Below are positions 10,731-19,575 of a stretch of 22,145 nt of DNA, in pieces. Numbering within the stretch: position 1 is the stretch's first letter; the number at the start of each line of letters is the position of its first letter. Source of the DNA: Paramacrobiotus richtersi (Eukaryota; Tardigrada; Eutardigrada; Parachela; Macrobiotidae); the NCBI GenBank assembly GCA_034698045.1, contig JAQGAU010000991.1, positions 1 through 22,145 on the forward strand, written 5' to 3'. The translations under genes were made by a program, and so were the position numbers. Below the pieces are notes generated by a model that was given only the letters and a program-made list of their open reading frames with translations, ran no database searches and had not been told where the DNA came from.

Positions 10731-12066
10731 ATCCGCCCACTGTCCTTTAAATAAGCTTTATCATTACCCTGTTAATTTATAATGTCGCTCCGATTAATAT
10801 ACTCAATGCAATTCAATGGATAGCTGTTAAGTCTCATGTTAAATATGCAGTTCTGTGGACATGAATTTTTTTTAAATCAGCTAGTCATTTGTACACTGGA
10901 AAGAGGGCGTAAATGAGTCCATTTTTCCTTATTTATTACCACTGATGATTTTTGCAGCTTACGATAGCAATGCTCCATTTATTGCAGTATCACTAAGAGC
11001 CTGGTGCAAGGCAGGATTCACGTTTAACGGCGTAATTCTGTCAATATCGCACAAGACACAACAAGGTGGTAAAACATATCTGTAGCAAACCAATGATTTG
11101 TTGACGTTTCTCTTGCAGCGCTTTTGTAATGTCTTTGAATTATTACCGTATATTCTTTGCTCGTAGCGTACCGTCACTTGAGCTTTTCTTTCGGTAAAAG
11201 TCACTACTAAACAACGGTAGCCTTTCCTCTGGTTAGGTTCATTCAGTGCCGGAAATAAGCGTACGTCCAGCGTATATCGTGTGCGATGAAAAAGAAAAAT
11301 TTCGAGTCTTTTTTATGGTTTTTAAAGCGATTCCATCATGTGATAAAATCGTAGCCCATGGCTGCTGGTACGGCCCCTTTTCGGCTTACGTCATGGGAAT
11401 CTGCACATACGATTCCGCAGTTCTTTGTGCGAGGCTGCGAGCTATCAATAAGGAACAATAGGGTTCTGGACTACTCTATGTCTTCTTTCCAGCGTACAAA
11501 GTAAGAAACGCGACAAAAACAACACATCGGGTCGGGCCAACGTTATCCTGGTATTATTGTCTTTCGTTAAATATCATTCGACGTGAATTACATTCTCAAC
11601 GTTTTATGCACATTTTCAGACAATGTATTGTGGGATAACCAGCATTCATACAACTTTTGACGATAGCTGGAATGTAAAACCGAGCACCAGCGCAACGTTT
11701 GCTATTTGTAGATACAAGTCCCTATTAAATTTTGTTCCTTTGGCTGGTGTTTTGCTACAGGTATGTCGACGCCCTTTCGCTGGTGCGTCCAGCTGGGGAA
11801 AGTACAGTTTGTAAAAACACACAAAAACGTTCTGATTGATCCTTTTTTAGGAAACTGAGCATGAAGTTATGTACGGTTAACCTTAGTCCCAACTCACTTC
11901 CATTACCGCTTCAGTGCTCCCGAAGGCACGAACAGGAATAAATTTTCTGTCCGGTTGGATTTTTTATTTTGTATTATTTATACTATAATTACGTTAGCTT
12001 TTGCCAATATAGGAATTATTAACGTAGCCGTCTTTTCGGTATTGCACAAGAAAGTCACCGGCTGTC

Positions 12067-13159
12067 TCAAACCGGAGGAGTAGACACTTCTTTCGCCATT
12101 CTAGGAGAGAAGGTATCCGGCCGCGTCGCATTTACTGTGGAACCCATTTGCAATGGTCCTACAGCAACGCTTCTTCGTTTAACAATGGCGATAAGAATTG
12201 ACTGATAGTCCTTGTTCAACGCACAATAAATCACCTGCAACAAGCGACCGATCTTTTTGCAAGAGAAAATTTGCAGTAGTAAACGGAGATTATTACTTGC
12301 ATCGTCTTACCGGCTGCAAACTGTACCCGGCGACGGACAGCAACATAAACCACAACGCAGCTACAGGATCAGTAGCAAATATATTAGGCTGAATACCCAG
12401 TATTACCGGCATTATCAGAAAACACGATGCATTCCAGACAAATGCCGCAAACAGCATGGGAACAATTTTCAACCTTTTGCTCACACCGTTCTGTTTCTCG
12501 TCGCGCTTTTGAGGTAAAGGATTTTTCCTCATTAGAACTTTCACATAAATCGTTGCGAAGCCGGCAAAAGCCAACGCGATTGGCAGATATGCTCCAAAAA
12601 CGTTGTTTAGTGTTCCAGGTATCCCCGGATTAACCGCAATGGCACAATGTCCCATTGGTGTCAAAAGGTATTTCGCACCGAAGGCAAACCAAGGACATAG
12701 TCCGTATAACGCAGAAACTAACCAAACACTTGATATGATCCACCTGGTAACAACTTTCCCGGCAAACGTTCTGTATTGGTGTGGGAAATAGATGGCTACA
12801 ATCCGATTCAAGGCAATGCAAACCTCCAGCCAGTTAACCGCGCAACGAAAGGTCATCTGCAGCCACGTGATTACATTGCAGGATTTGGGTTCTATTGAGC
12901 CCTGACCGGAATGTTTTCGAAAGATCAGTGCACACGATGTGGCAAAGCTGACCGAGCAGAGTAATGCATTGGCTGTTAGGGACTGGGAAATAAGTAAACC
13001 GCATCCTTGCCGTAGTTGCCTCTGGGATAGGATCAACACGATCAGTAACAGGCTCAAGCAGGATCCCACGGCACAGAACGACAACTGCGCGCAAGTCCAG
13101 ACTGTTAAGATCGTTCTTGGGAACGGCACAAAGCTCGAGGCGTTAGATGTGGTGTTCAT
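12067..13159 (-). CDS. Orphan 7TM G-protein-coupled receptor, paralog 4 (two exons)
   Basis: Exon 1 is 13159-12311 (283 aa); intron 12310-12235 (76 nt, donor GTAAGA, acceptor TTGCAG, phase 0); exon 2 is 12234-12067 (55 aa plus TGA). Total 338 aa, the same length as paralog 3. An upstream in-frame ATG at 13204 is possible, but 13159 (MNTTSNASSF) aligns residue for residue with paralog 3. Cys94 and Cys172, Asn118-Arg119 (NRIVAIYFPHQY) and QPVIYCALNKDY across the splice site are intact. The tail AVGPLQMGST is shared with paralog 3. An AATAAA on the minus strand at 11968-11963, about 100 nt past the stop, is a reasonable polyadenylation signal. The gene lies in duplication unit B, which also holds the tyrosine-recombinase retrotransposon upstream of it. 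Confidence 0.87.
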
Positions 13160-14358
13160 ATTTGTGAATTTTACCAACAGGTTAAAGTAAGTAAAGTTCC
13201 GCAAGTGAAGAAAACGTTCTGCTGGAAATTTTCTCTATAATGGATAATTCTGATTAATTCCCAAGTGTCTGCTACTTAGCGTGCGCTAACGTTCCGCATA
13301 CGTGACATATCACTGTAAATCTGGTACTAACTTTGTCCGACTAACTAGATTAACGGTTGCAGTGTCGCTATGGTGACGTCGACGAAACGATCTGACATTG
13401 AAATGATGGAAATCTGCGCCCACCGCCGCAGGAGCTTAATTTCTGCTCAATTATCCTTTGGAAGGCTTTTAATATCCACCCAAACTTTATGGATATATTG
13501 TGAACTGCGTCACCAGATCTTTTGTGGTATGCAGCAGATTATTATGGCCTATTCCACATCTAAATAAAGGGCCCAACAGTATCGTTTTGGGTTAACGCCT
13601 AGTTCTCGTTTTCCTCCAAGTTTCTTTGTGGTTTCGCTCAGCGGGCACCGGAAAACCTCTTGTACCTTTCGCGGTTACAAGAAAAGCGGAAGTGAGGGAA
13701 TCAAATATAGTGTGCAGCAACTTATAATGAAACGTCTCATATATGTTCAAGATATACCATAGTTTAACAAATCTTCCTCTGCTAGCATTCCCGACCACAC
13801 ACTGCGATCTGTAAATCAACAACTCGGATCGTTGTACCATACAAATGGATTGGCTCACATTGTACATGAGAGGACAAACGCCAGTGAAAAGCCATGGCCA
13901 CTAAGAATCTTACGATAAAGATTTTTAATACCCAGCTAGTAAGTAACTGCACGGCGCCGCAAATTCTGTGCATTTGCAGCATAGAAACTCCCTTAATACT
14001 GACGCGAACTCGGGTTAGATTTACTTCGTACAAAGTTAATACATTATGTCTTTCAGACCCCGTGATGAAAATTAGTTAATAATCTATTAATTTTGTGATA
14101 ATCTTAATAATAATATAATTAAATTATCCGGTAACTCCAATAAGCCAACATGATTAAACCATGGAATAATTGATTTATGAATGTCGTGACACTCGACTCC
14201 CGACTGTCGTGGAACACTGCAAGAACCGCGCCACATATTTACTCCAATTTCGGACGCTGCGCGGAGCACCTGCCAGGTCACTACAGTGTAATGTATGTTT
14301 TTCTATTTTTATACACAGTATTTCATTTGCACGGTTTTACGTCCTCCCAGCAGAAAAA

Positions 14359-14386
14359 TGCATTAGCGCCAAGTACGAGAAACGCC
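14359..14386. repeat. Candidate left inverted terminal repeat of the YR retrotransposon
   Basis: Its reverse complement reads GGCG..CTCG.AC..GGCGCTAAT.CA and pairs with 18764-18789. About 21 positions match, with five mismatches and a 2-nt gap. The longest perfect run is 9 bp, so this is suggestive only. Confidence 0.4.
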
Positions 14387-14473
14387 GACGTGTTGGTTGG
14401 GACATTGGCCATCCCCGGCTCGACCGCGGAGTCTCGTGGTACAGCCAGACATGCACGACCACCGGAAGGGAGT

Positions 14474-14530
14474 GCTGCACTGCTGTGCGGGAAATGCACT
14501 GCTGTGCGGGGAATGCACTGCTGTGCGGTG
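14474..14530. repeat. 19-bp tandem repeat, three copies, in the retrotransposon 3' region
   Basis: Three adjacent 19-bp units begin TGCACTGCTGTGCGG and differ only at their last bases. They lie about 140 bp beyond the recombinase stop, in a GC-rich stretch that also repeats TTCGTGGCC (about 14537 and 14569). The position is where DIRS-type elements carry internal complementary or repeat sequences. GC content here is clearly higher than in the flanking AT-rich DNA. Long opposing open frames over this stretch come from the repeat and base composition. Confidence 0.7.
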
Positions 14531-14669
14531 ACCCGATTCGTGGCCGGGCCTGGTTGAGCGGTTCCTGGTTCGTGGCCAGGTAGAGCTCCCTTCGGTGCGG
14601 TCGGCGTGTACCATTGTGCGAGAGAGCAGTTGCGAGTGGAGATGTGCCCCAAACAAGATAGTATGTAGG

Positions 14670-15542
14670 TTAAGGTGGTGGCCGCCGGATGTAGCGTTTG
14701 CAGGAGGAAGTCGACATCCATCGGCCTTTGGACTGGAGCGCAGCTAAGCCTTCGCCTTTATCCGATCTGGACGTGGCACCACCGATGCGGAAGCAGTGGG
14801 AGGAATATCGGCTGCAGTCTTCCGTAATCGGCAGCGCTTTCTTGAGAGCTTCGGAAACGTCGCTTCTGGTCAAGAAGCGTCCGCTAGCATAGATGAAGAA
14901 TGGCCAGGTCCCCGGGAACCGGCCGCAGCGGCTTCGGTAGTATTGCAGACAGGCTGCATAAATCTTTGGCTCGGCTGTGGAACTGATGGACAGCGCTGTC
15001 CCTTTCTTCCGCTGGTCAGTCTTGGACTGCTTGAGACTAACGCGAATTTCGTCCGGCCGGCACATGATATCGTCGGCCAGAAGCGTTGTTTCCATGTCGA
15101 AATAACTGGGTGATGGCGCAGTGAATTCGGAAACGCGGAGCATGAGATTTTGCGCCATCGTAAACGCGGCCCAAAGCATAATTTGGTCGGTCGGATGTTG
15201 TGTTGCAAGATGGAGGCGGTGCTGTAGATGCTGAAGGAGCTCGTCGGTGACTGGTAACCGCTGGTCAGGCTCAGTCCTGGACAGGCGTCGGACGCCCTCC
15301 ATAATGTACTTCAGTCTGGGATTTGCTGTGGGGTCCGGCCACTGCTGCTGAATGTGGCGGTGGCTTATCGCTGAAACGTACACGCTGACGGTCGATGCTG
15401 TACATCCATTGTTGTGCAGGTAGGCGATGACCTGCTCAATCATCTGGATGGACGCTGGCCAGGGTTTACAGCTCACTGTGTGGCAGAATCGCTCGAAACT
15501 TCGCTCTCCTGTAGCGTAAGTTCTTCTGGTAGAAGCTGCCAC
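14670..15542 (-). CDS. Tyrosine recombinase (integrase) of the YR retrotransposon (ORF3)
   Basis: 290 aa counted from a GTG at 15542; no ATG is present at the head of the frame, which is -1 relative to the RT frame and overlaps it. The N-terminal part (STRRTYATGERSFERFC, residues 4-20) resembles the SAM-like core-binding domain. Catalytic box: Arg136 in LMLRVSEF, a probable Lys at 171 or 174 in the beta-hairpin (VSLKQSKTDQ), H249-x-x-R252 in HCFRIGGAT, Trp275 in GRWMS at the place of the second His/Trp, and nucleophile Tyr284 in KRYIRRP. It should integrate circular cDNA by site-specific recombination, which explains the missing DDE integrase and target-site duplication. The frame ends 6 residues after the tyrosine. 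Confidence 0.88.
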   Translation of the reverse strand: MAASTRRTYATGERSFERFCHTVSCKPWPASIQMIEQVIAYLHNNGCTASTVSVYVSAISHRHIQQQWPDPTANPRLKYIMEGVRRLSRTEPDQRLPVTDELLQHLQHRLHLATQHPTDQIMLWAAFTMAQNLMLRVSEFTAPSPSYFDMETTLLADDIMCRPDEIRVSLKQSKTDQRKKGTALSISSTAEPKIYAACLQYYRSRCGRFPGTWPFFIYASGRFLTRSDVSEALKKALPITEDCSRYSSHCFRIGGATSRSDKGEGLAALQSKGRWMSTSSCKRYIRRPPP

Positions 15543-17290
15543 TCCGGCTTCGAAGAGGTTTTCCGGGTCACACTTATTAACGGTGGTTCCTGTCCGTTGA
15601 GGAATGGCTGTAATCGAGTGAGCAGATCTGGCAATTCCAGGCTTGTTGGGTTGGCTGACGGATTTAGCTGTTTGAAACGGTCTGTCTGCAAGCGAGATAA
15701 GGCATCAGCCAATTCATTGTTTACGCCAGCTATGTGTACAATTTTGACTGCAAAATTGTACTGTGCCGACACAAAGTGGATGCGGCGAACAAGCTCCATT
15801 ACTGCCGGATTTCTGCTCGTTCTAGCTGACCAAACTTCTACAACACCTGTATTATCACTGTGGAACAGTATCCTGCGCCCGTGCAGCTGTGGCGCCCATA
15901 ATACACATGCAACATATACTGGGTACATTTCTAGAAAAGAAATCGATGGCTTGAGATTAACCAGCCACCGAGGCCATTTATCCTGAAACCATGCATTCTG
16001 AAAAACGCCACCGAAACCAATCGCTCCTGACGCATCGGTGTACATATGCAGTGCGGATGAAGCTTCCCACTCTGGATTCAGAAAACTGGCTGTGCCGTTC
16101 CATAACGGCAAAAATTCCTCCCACCACTGCATGTCTCGACGGAAACTCTCGGTAAGCGTGATGTTATGGTGAAGACGCTTCGCCTTACACGATAGGTCAA
16201 TCATGCGACGCAGGAAGATTCTACTGGACGGTATACACTTTGTTACGAACGACAGTGAGCCTACAAGACTGAGAATCTCCCTTTTCGTGCAGAACGAACG
16301 CCCGGTGAAGGACGCTATTAACGCTCTCAGTTCGACCATTCTGGATTCGGAAACCGACAACGTAAAGTTCACACTGTCTATTAGGATACCCAGAAACTCG
16401 ATACAAGTGGACGGATCTGCTAGCTTTTTGAAATTAATCGGAACTCCTACGAACGTGCACACCGACATGCACTGTGATACTATCCGCTGGCAGTCCTGAA
16501 TATCACAGCAGAAAAAATCATCCAGATAGTGAATGATGTTTTCACTGCCAGTACATTTAACGAACACCCATTCTAATGATTGTGCCAATAAATCAAACAA
16601 ACAAGGACCTGATCTCACACCGAATGGTACAATAACGTCGTAGTAGTACTTTCCGTTCCAATAGAAACCTAGTAAGTGCCAGTCCTCGATTCTTACTGGA
16701 ATGTTTCGAAAAGCGCTCTCAATGTCTAGTTTTGCCATTTGGCAACCTCTTCCCGACTGCATGACTAACTTCACCGCTTCGTCAACTCCGACGTAGTTCA
16801 TACTGTACTTATCTTTAGGGATAAAGTCGTTAACGCTTGTCCCAAACGGTTGAGAAAGGTCCATGAAGACTCGGTGACCGGTTGGCTTCTTTGGTCGCAG
16901 GCCCAGGGCATTGACGACAAATTGTGGATGTGGGATGTCGGTAAACGGGCCTCTTGTATGGCCGGCGGCAATTTCTTTCTCGATCATTGCTGATACGGCG
17001 GTGGGATTGGACTGCGCTGATCGAGAATTAGCTGTGAAGCGAAGCTGGTTCGGTCCAGTGTAGCCTATGCTGAATCCGAACCTAAAACCCTGTAACAAAA
17101 AATTAACAAAAGCGCGGTCGTGGTGCTCTACCAGCAGTTCGGCCAGTTTAACGACGGAGATTGGTGTTGCCGCTTGCATTCCTGCCGGCACGATTAGTTG
17201 ATCCATTGCTGGACTTTCCACACTGATACGTGTTGTGGTCGGCTGCTCGGCATTCACCGCAGATGTGTTTGTATCGGCAGTTGGATCCAC
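15473..17290 (-). CDS. Reverse transcriptase-RNase H of the YR retrotransposon (ORF2)
   Basis: 605 aa counted from a GTG at 17290; the frame is open further upstream and lies +1 relative to gag, so expression by frameshifting or reinitiation is likely and the true N-terminus is unknown. RT motifs: KLDIESAF (catalytic Asp189), VPFGVRSGPCLFD (227-233 region, substrate and template grip), and YLDD at 255-258 with Asp257 and Asp258. RNase H: YTDASG (Asp420), LEMY (Glu454), HSDNTG (Asp479) and ELADALSR (Asp529) give the full D-E-D-D set. The last 75 residues show no recognisable domain; no methyltransferase follows RNase H. The 3' end overlaps the recombinase frame by 70 nt. It copies element RNA into cDNA and degrades the template. 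Confidence 0.88.
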   Translation of the reverse strand: MDPTADTNTSAVNAEQPTTTRISVESPAMDQLIVPAGMQAATPISVVKLAELLVEHHDRAFVNFLLQGFRFGFSIGYTGPNQLRFTANSRSAQSNPTAVSAMIEKEIAAGHTRGPFTDIPHPQFVVNALGLRPKKPTGHRVFMDLSQPFGTSVNDFIPKDKYSMNYVGVDEAVKLVMQSGRGCQMAKLDIESAFRNIPVRIEDWHLLGFYWNGKYYYDVIVPFGVRSGPCLFDLLAQSLEWVFVKCTGSENIIHYLDDFFCCDIQDCQRIVSQCMSVCTFVGVPINFKKLADPSTCIEFLGILIDSVNFTLSVSESRMVELRALIASFTGRSFCTKREILSLVGSLSFVTKCIPSSRIFLRRMIDLSCKAKRLHHNITLTESFRRDMQWWEEFLPLWNGTASFLNPEWEASSALHMYTDASGAIGFGGVFQNAWFQDKWPRWLVNLKPSISFLEMYPVYVACVLWAPQLHGRRILFHSDNTGVVEVWSARTSRNPAVMELVRRIHFVSAQYNFAVKIVHIAGVNNELADALSRLQTDRFKQLNPSANPTSLELPDLLTRLQPFLNGQEPPLISVTRKTSSKPEWQLLPEELTLQESEVSSDSATQ

Positions 17291-18401
17291 TAGTGCATCT
17301 CCCGTTCGTCCGGTTCCTGCACACGTCTGGCGGGAGAGTCCGAAAGGGCCGTTGGTGATCGTCAGCGCTATCGTTCTTTCGGGCAGGTCCGTTCAACTGT
17401 AACTTCCGGGGGCATTCTTGTTCGGTATGGTCTGCAACCGAGCACTCGCGACACAGAGGAAGATGAGCTCGTGTTGGAAGCCGGGCTGCGCAACGGTCCA
17501 GCAGGTTCCGGTCCAGCCGGCTCCATTCGTCTGGATTACTGTCCCGGATACGGTTTGCTCTGAAAGTCTTGTCGTAGTCTAGCCAAACAATGGGTGAGTA
17601 CGTTCCGGCTAGCTCATTGATAATTGCTTGATATGAATCAAGCGGATGTTGCAAGTCTGGGTGATAAAAACTTCTAACTCTGCGAAAGACGATAAACGCC
17701 TCGTTCCACTGGTTAAGCGATGTAATCGTGACCTTTTTCGGTTTCGAATCTGAGAGTACATAACTGCCGTCTCTTATCTCGATTTTCGCCTCACCCTGGA
17801 TGGAAGACATTATACTGTTTGTCCTAAGCAGCTTGTCTAAATCGACATTTACGGTGAGGTCAAACAACTCTTCTAGGCACTTATCATTAACGAACGGAAA
17901 TCCAGCCGGTAATGGTGGGGGCTTCTTACTGTTCTTCGGGATTTCAGTGCTTGTGGACGTCCGCGTTTCTGCTCCTCCTCCTCCAATTATCTGCATCATT
18001 TGCGCAATCTGGGTCTGCTGGTTCAGAACAATTTGAAGAACCGCTTGCATTTCTGTTGGCGGATTTCCTGGCGTAGCACTGACAGTCGGCACGAATACCA
18101 CCTCTGGTTCGGACGACTGCGCCGCTTGCCGGGCCTTCAGTGTCTCCAGGTTCTGTTGCGCTCGTGCAATCTGGTCTTCCAAGTCGTCTTGGGAGTCCAC
18201 CGTCTTTGGTCCGGATACGATATTATCGGTATCCGATTGTTTCTGCACAACTCGACGCGGTCTACCTCTGGCGGGAACTCTGGCCGGGGCCGGCTCGGGT
18301 TCCAGCTGCTGCCGCTCGGCCTGGCGGGTTCGGCGCGTGCCGGGTCCTTCTGTCGGGGCCGGTCCGGACTGGGTTTTCCGCTTCCTTCCTCTGCTGGACA
18401 T
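17148..18401 (-). CDS. gag: Gag-like nucleic-acid-binding protein of the YR retrotransposon (ORF1)
   Basis: 417 aa with an ATG start. The basic, proline-rich N-terminus contains an AT-hook-like core (RGRPRR, residues 45-50). A short predicted coiled coil lies near residues 72-95. The C-terminal third holds three zinc-binding modules: a CCHC knuckle C317-C320-H325-C330 (C-x2-C-x4-H-x4-C), a CCCH-type finger C361-C369-C375-H379 (C-x7-C-x5-C-x3-H), and a second CCHC knuckle C381-C384-H389-C394. Two knuckles around a CCCH finger fit structural proteins that package element RNA. The C-terminus overlaps the RT frame by at least 143 nt, and the RT frame stays open further upstream. Function is assigned by position and motifs, not by overall similarity. 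Confidence 0.8.
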   Translation of the reverse strand: MSSRGRKRKTQSGPAPTEGPGTRRTRQAERQQLEPEPAPARVPARGRPRRVVQKQSDTDNIVSGPKTVDSQDDLEDQIARAQQNLETLKARQAAQSSEPEVVFVPTVSATPGNPPTEMQAVLQIVLNQQTQIAQMMQIIGGGGAETRTSTSTEIPKNSKKPPPLPAGFPFVNDKCLEELFDLTVNVDLDKLLRTNSIMSSIQGEAKIEIRDGSYVLSDSKPKKVTITSLNQWNEAFIVFRRVRSFYHPDLQHPLDSYQAIINELAGTYSPIVWLDYDKTFRANRIRDSNPDEWSRLDRNLLDRCAARLPTRAHLPLCRECSVADHTEQECPRKLQLNGPARKNDSADDHQRPFRTLPPDVCRNRTNGRCTSGSNCRYKHICGECRAADHNTYQCGKSSNGSTNRAGRNASGNTNLRR

Positions 18402-18763
18402 CGTGCTATGCGTATCAGTAGGACACAGTAGGATCAGATCAATAGGATCACATCAAAAGTTCCAGAGAAAAACATACCATGATTTACGATTTAATGCACG
18501 TTTACAACATTAAGCTCGACTGCATGCAATACTTACTGCGCATGCCGTGAACACTCGTTATAACATCGAATGAGAAATTATTGATAAGGAAAAACCGAAG
18601 TGGGTCAGCATATCCGTGAAGCGATGAAGGGGCAGACGGGCAACAGAGGGAAACAACACGGTACATTCCGCGAATCGATGATGATCCATTCTCTGGTTCA
18701 ATGGCGATGAAAGGCCAACTCTTTCGTACGTCGTCCTTTACTATAAAGAGAGACATCATGGCC

Positions 18764-18789
18764 GGCGCCACTCGAACGGCGCTAATACA
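18764..18789. repeat. Candidate right inverted terminal repeat of the YR retrotransposon
   Basis: Partner of 14359-14386. It is followed at once by further AGCGCT palindromes (18793-18810 region), so GC-rich low complexity could inflate the similarity. The 18402-18763 stretch between it and the gag ATG would be the element's 5' leader of about 360 nt. Confidence 0.4.
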
Positions 18790-19575
18790 AGCTAGCGCTA
18801 AAGCGCTAACTCCCATTTCTTATTCAAGGCAAGACGGCCAGACGTATATTTTATTGAATGTTGTGTGTTGTATATATATGCTCATTCATTCTTCACTGAC
18901 CATTATTTTTAGCTTTCAGCATTCCCTTATTAATTGACATCTACTGAAGCTCTGCTTACTACTAGATCAGTGGATCTGAACTGAACAGCCAATCGGAAAT
19001 CCCCTTGACAAAAACAACATTGTCGCACCGGGCAAACATTATCCTCGTATAACCAGCTAATGCATGCGACCGTAAAAGTTTCATTCAGAGTAAATTACCC
19101 TTTCTCAAACTTCACACACGATTAAAAAGTAATGTCAGCTACACACATTATTTGCCCACGTGTCATTTTAAAACATGTACCATGTATTTACCGACAGGTG
19201 ATAAAACAGAGTAGCTCTTTCGCCGTACACTGCGCAATGGCAAGTCGGTAACACGGGAGTATAAACTGGGTGAACAAGGTTTACAATTAGCTGGCTACAT
19301 TTACACCTGTTCACAAAATTTATAGTACAGCGGGCTAAACAAGTGGTCTGTTTTCGCCTTGATTGTTATTTCGTTTTTGTGGAACTTGGGTAGTTTTAAC
19401 AGTTAAAATTACTGGGTACATTCGTGGTGTATAATTACGAATGCCAAGACATGCAGCACAAACCCGAAAATGGTTCGGCGCACCGTCTGATGTTCCCTTA
19501 CCGTCCCCGCTGATCGTGGCAATTACATCAAAACTCGTTACGCAGCGAAGTTGTTTCTGCTTCCCCAAGCTCATC

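Larger units (their letters stand above)
8624..11610. repeat. Tandem duplication unit A (carries receptor 3)
   Basis: The receptor gene, its 3' flank from about 8624, the non-coding block about 9960-10730 and a far segment 11512-11610 all have counterparts in the same order and orientation in unit B (12018-19120 without the retrotransposon). Strong anchors: CCCACCGCCG at about 9990 against 13420; TAGTTCTCGTTTT at 10133 against 13601; GACAAAAACAACA at 11512 against 19007. The unit is about 3.0 kb. Within the non-coding part, identity is high in patches and broken by indels. Confidence 0.75.
14359..18789 (-). mobile_element. Tyrosine-recombinase (DIRS-order) retrotransposon, apparently complete
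   Basis: Three overlapping minus-strand frames encode, in order, a gag-like protein with zinc knuckles, reverse transcriptase plus RNase H, and a tyrosine recombinase, the hallmark of YR retrotransposons (DIRS, PAT, Ngaro groups). No aspartic protease, DDE integrase or methyltransferase domain is visible. All catalytic motifs appear intact, so the copy looks young. The ends are provisional: a 26-28 nt imperfect inverted repeat, 14359-14386 against 18764-18789 (21 matches plus a 2-nt gap, sharing GGCGCTAAT), is my candidate for the termini. On the left, homology with the paralogous duplication unit runs to about 14335, agreeing with an end near 14359. No target-site duplication was found, as expected when a recombinase integrates a circle. 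Confidence 0.82.
12018..19120. repeat. Tandem duplication unit B (carries receptor 4), split by the YR retrotransposon
   Basis: Without the 4.4 kb element the unit is about 2.7 kb, close to the 3.0 kb of unit A. Matching runs from ATTAACGT at about 12021 (A: about 8626) through the receptor gene, to CACAGTATT at about 14319 (A: about 10714), and resumes at 19007 past the element (A: 11512). About 780 bp of unit A lie between its last two anchors, against only about 240 bp of non-element DNA in B, so one copy also suffered an indel. Confidence 0.72.

Noticed and set aside
14170-14721. Several overlapping open frames (132-137 aa) on both strands
   Set aside because: They arise from GC-rich sequence and a 19-bp tandem repeat at the end of the retrotransposon; no start, motif or paralogous frame supports them.
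15414-15986. 190-aa plus-strand open frame
   Set aside because: Antisense to the RT and recombinase frames, which have complete catalytic motifs on the minus strand.
18000-18431. 143-aa plus-strand open frame
   Set aside because: Antisense to the low-complexity N-terminus of the gag protein.
19224-19250. Sequence resembling the 29-bp terminal repeat (TACACTGCG..ATGG.CAAGTC)
   Set aside because: About 18 matches with a gap and no inverted partner nearby; too weak to call a second copy.
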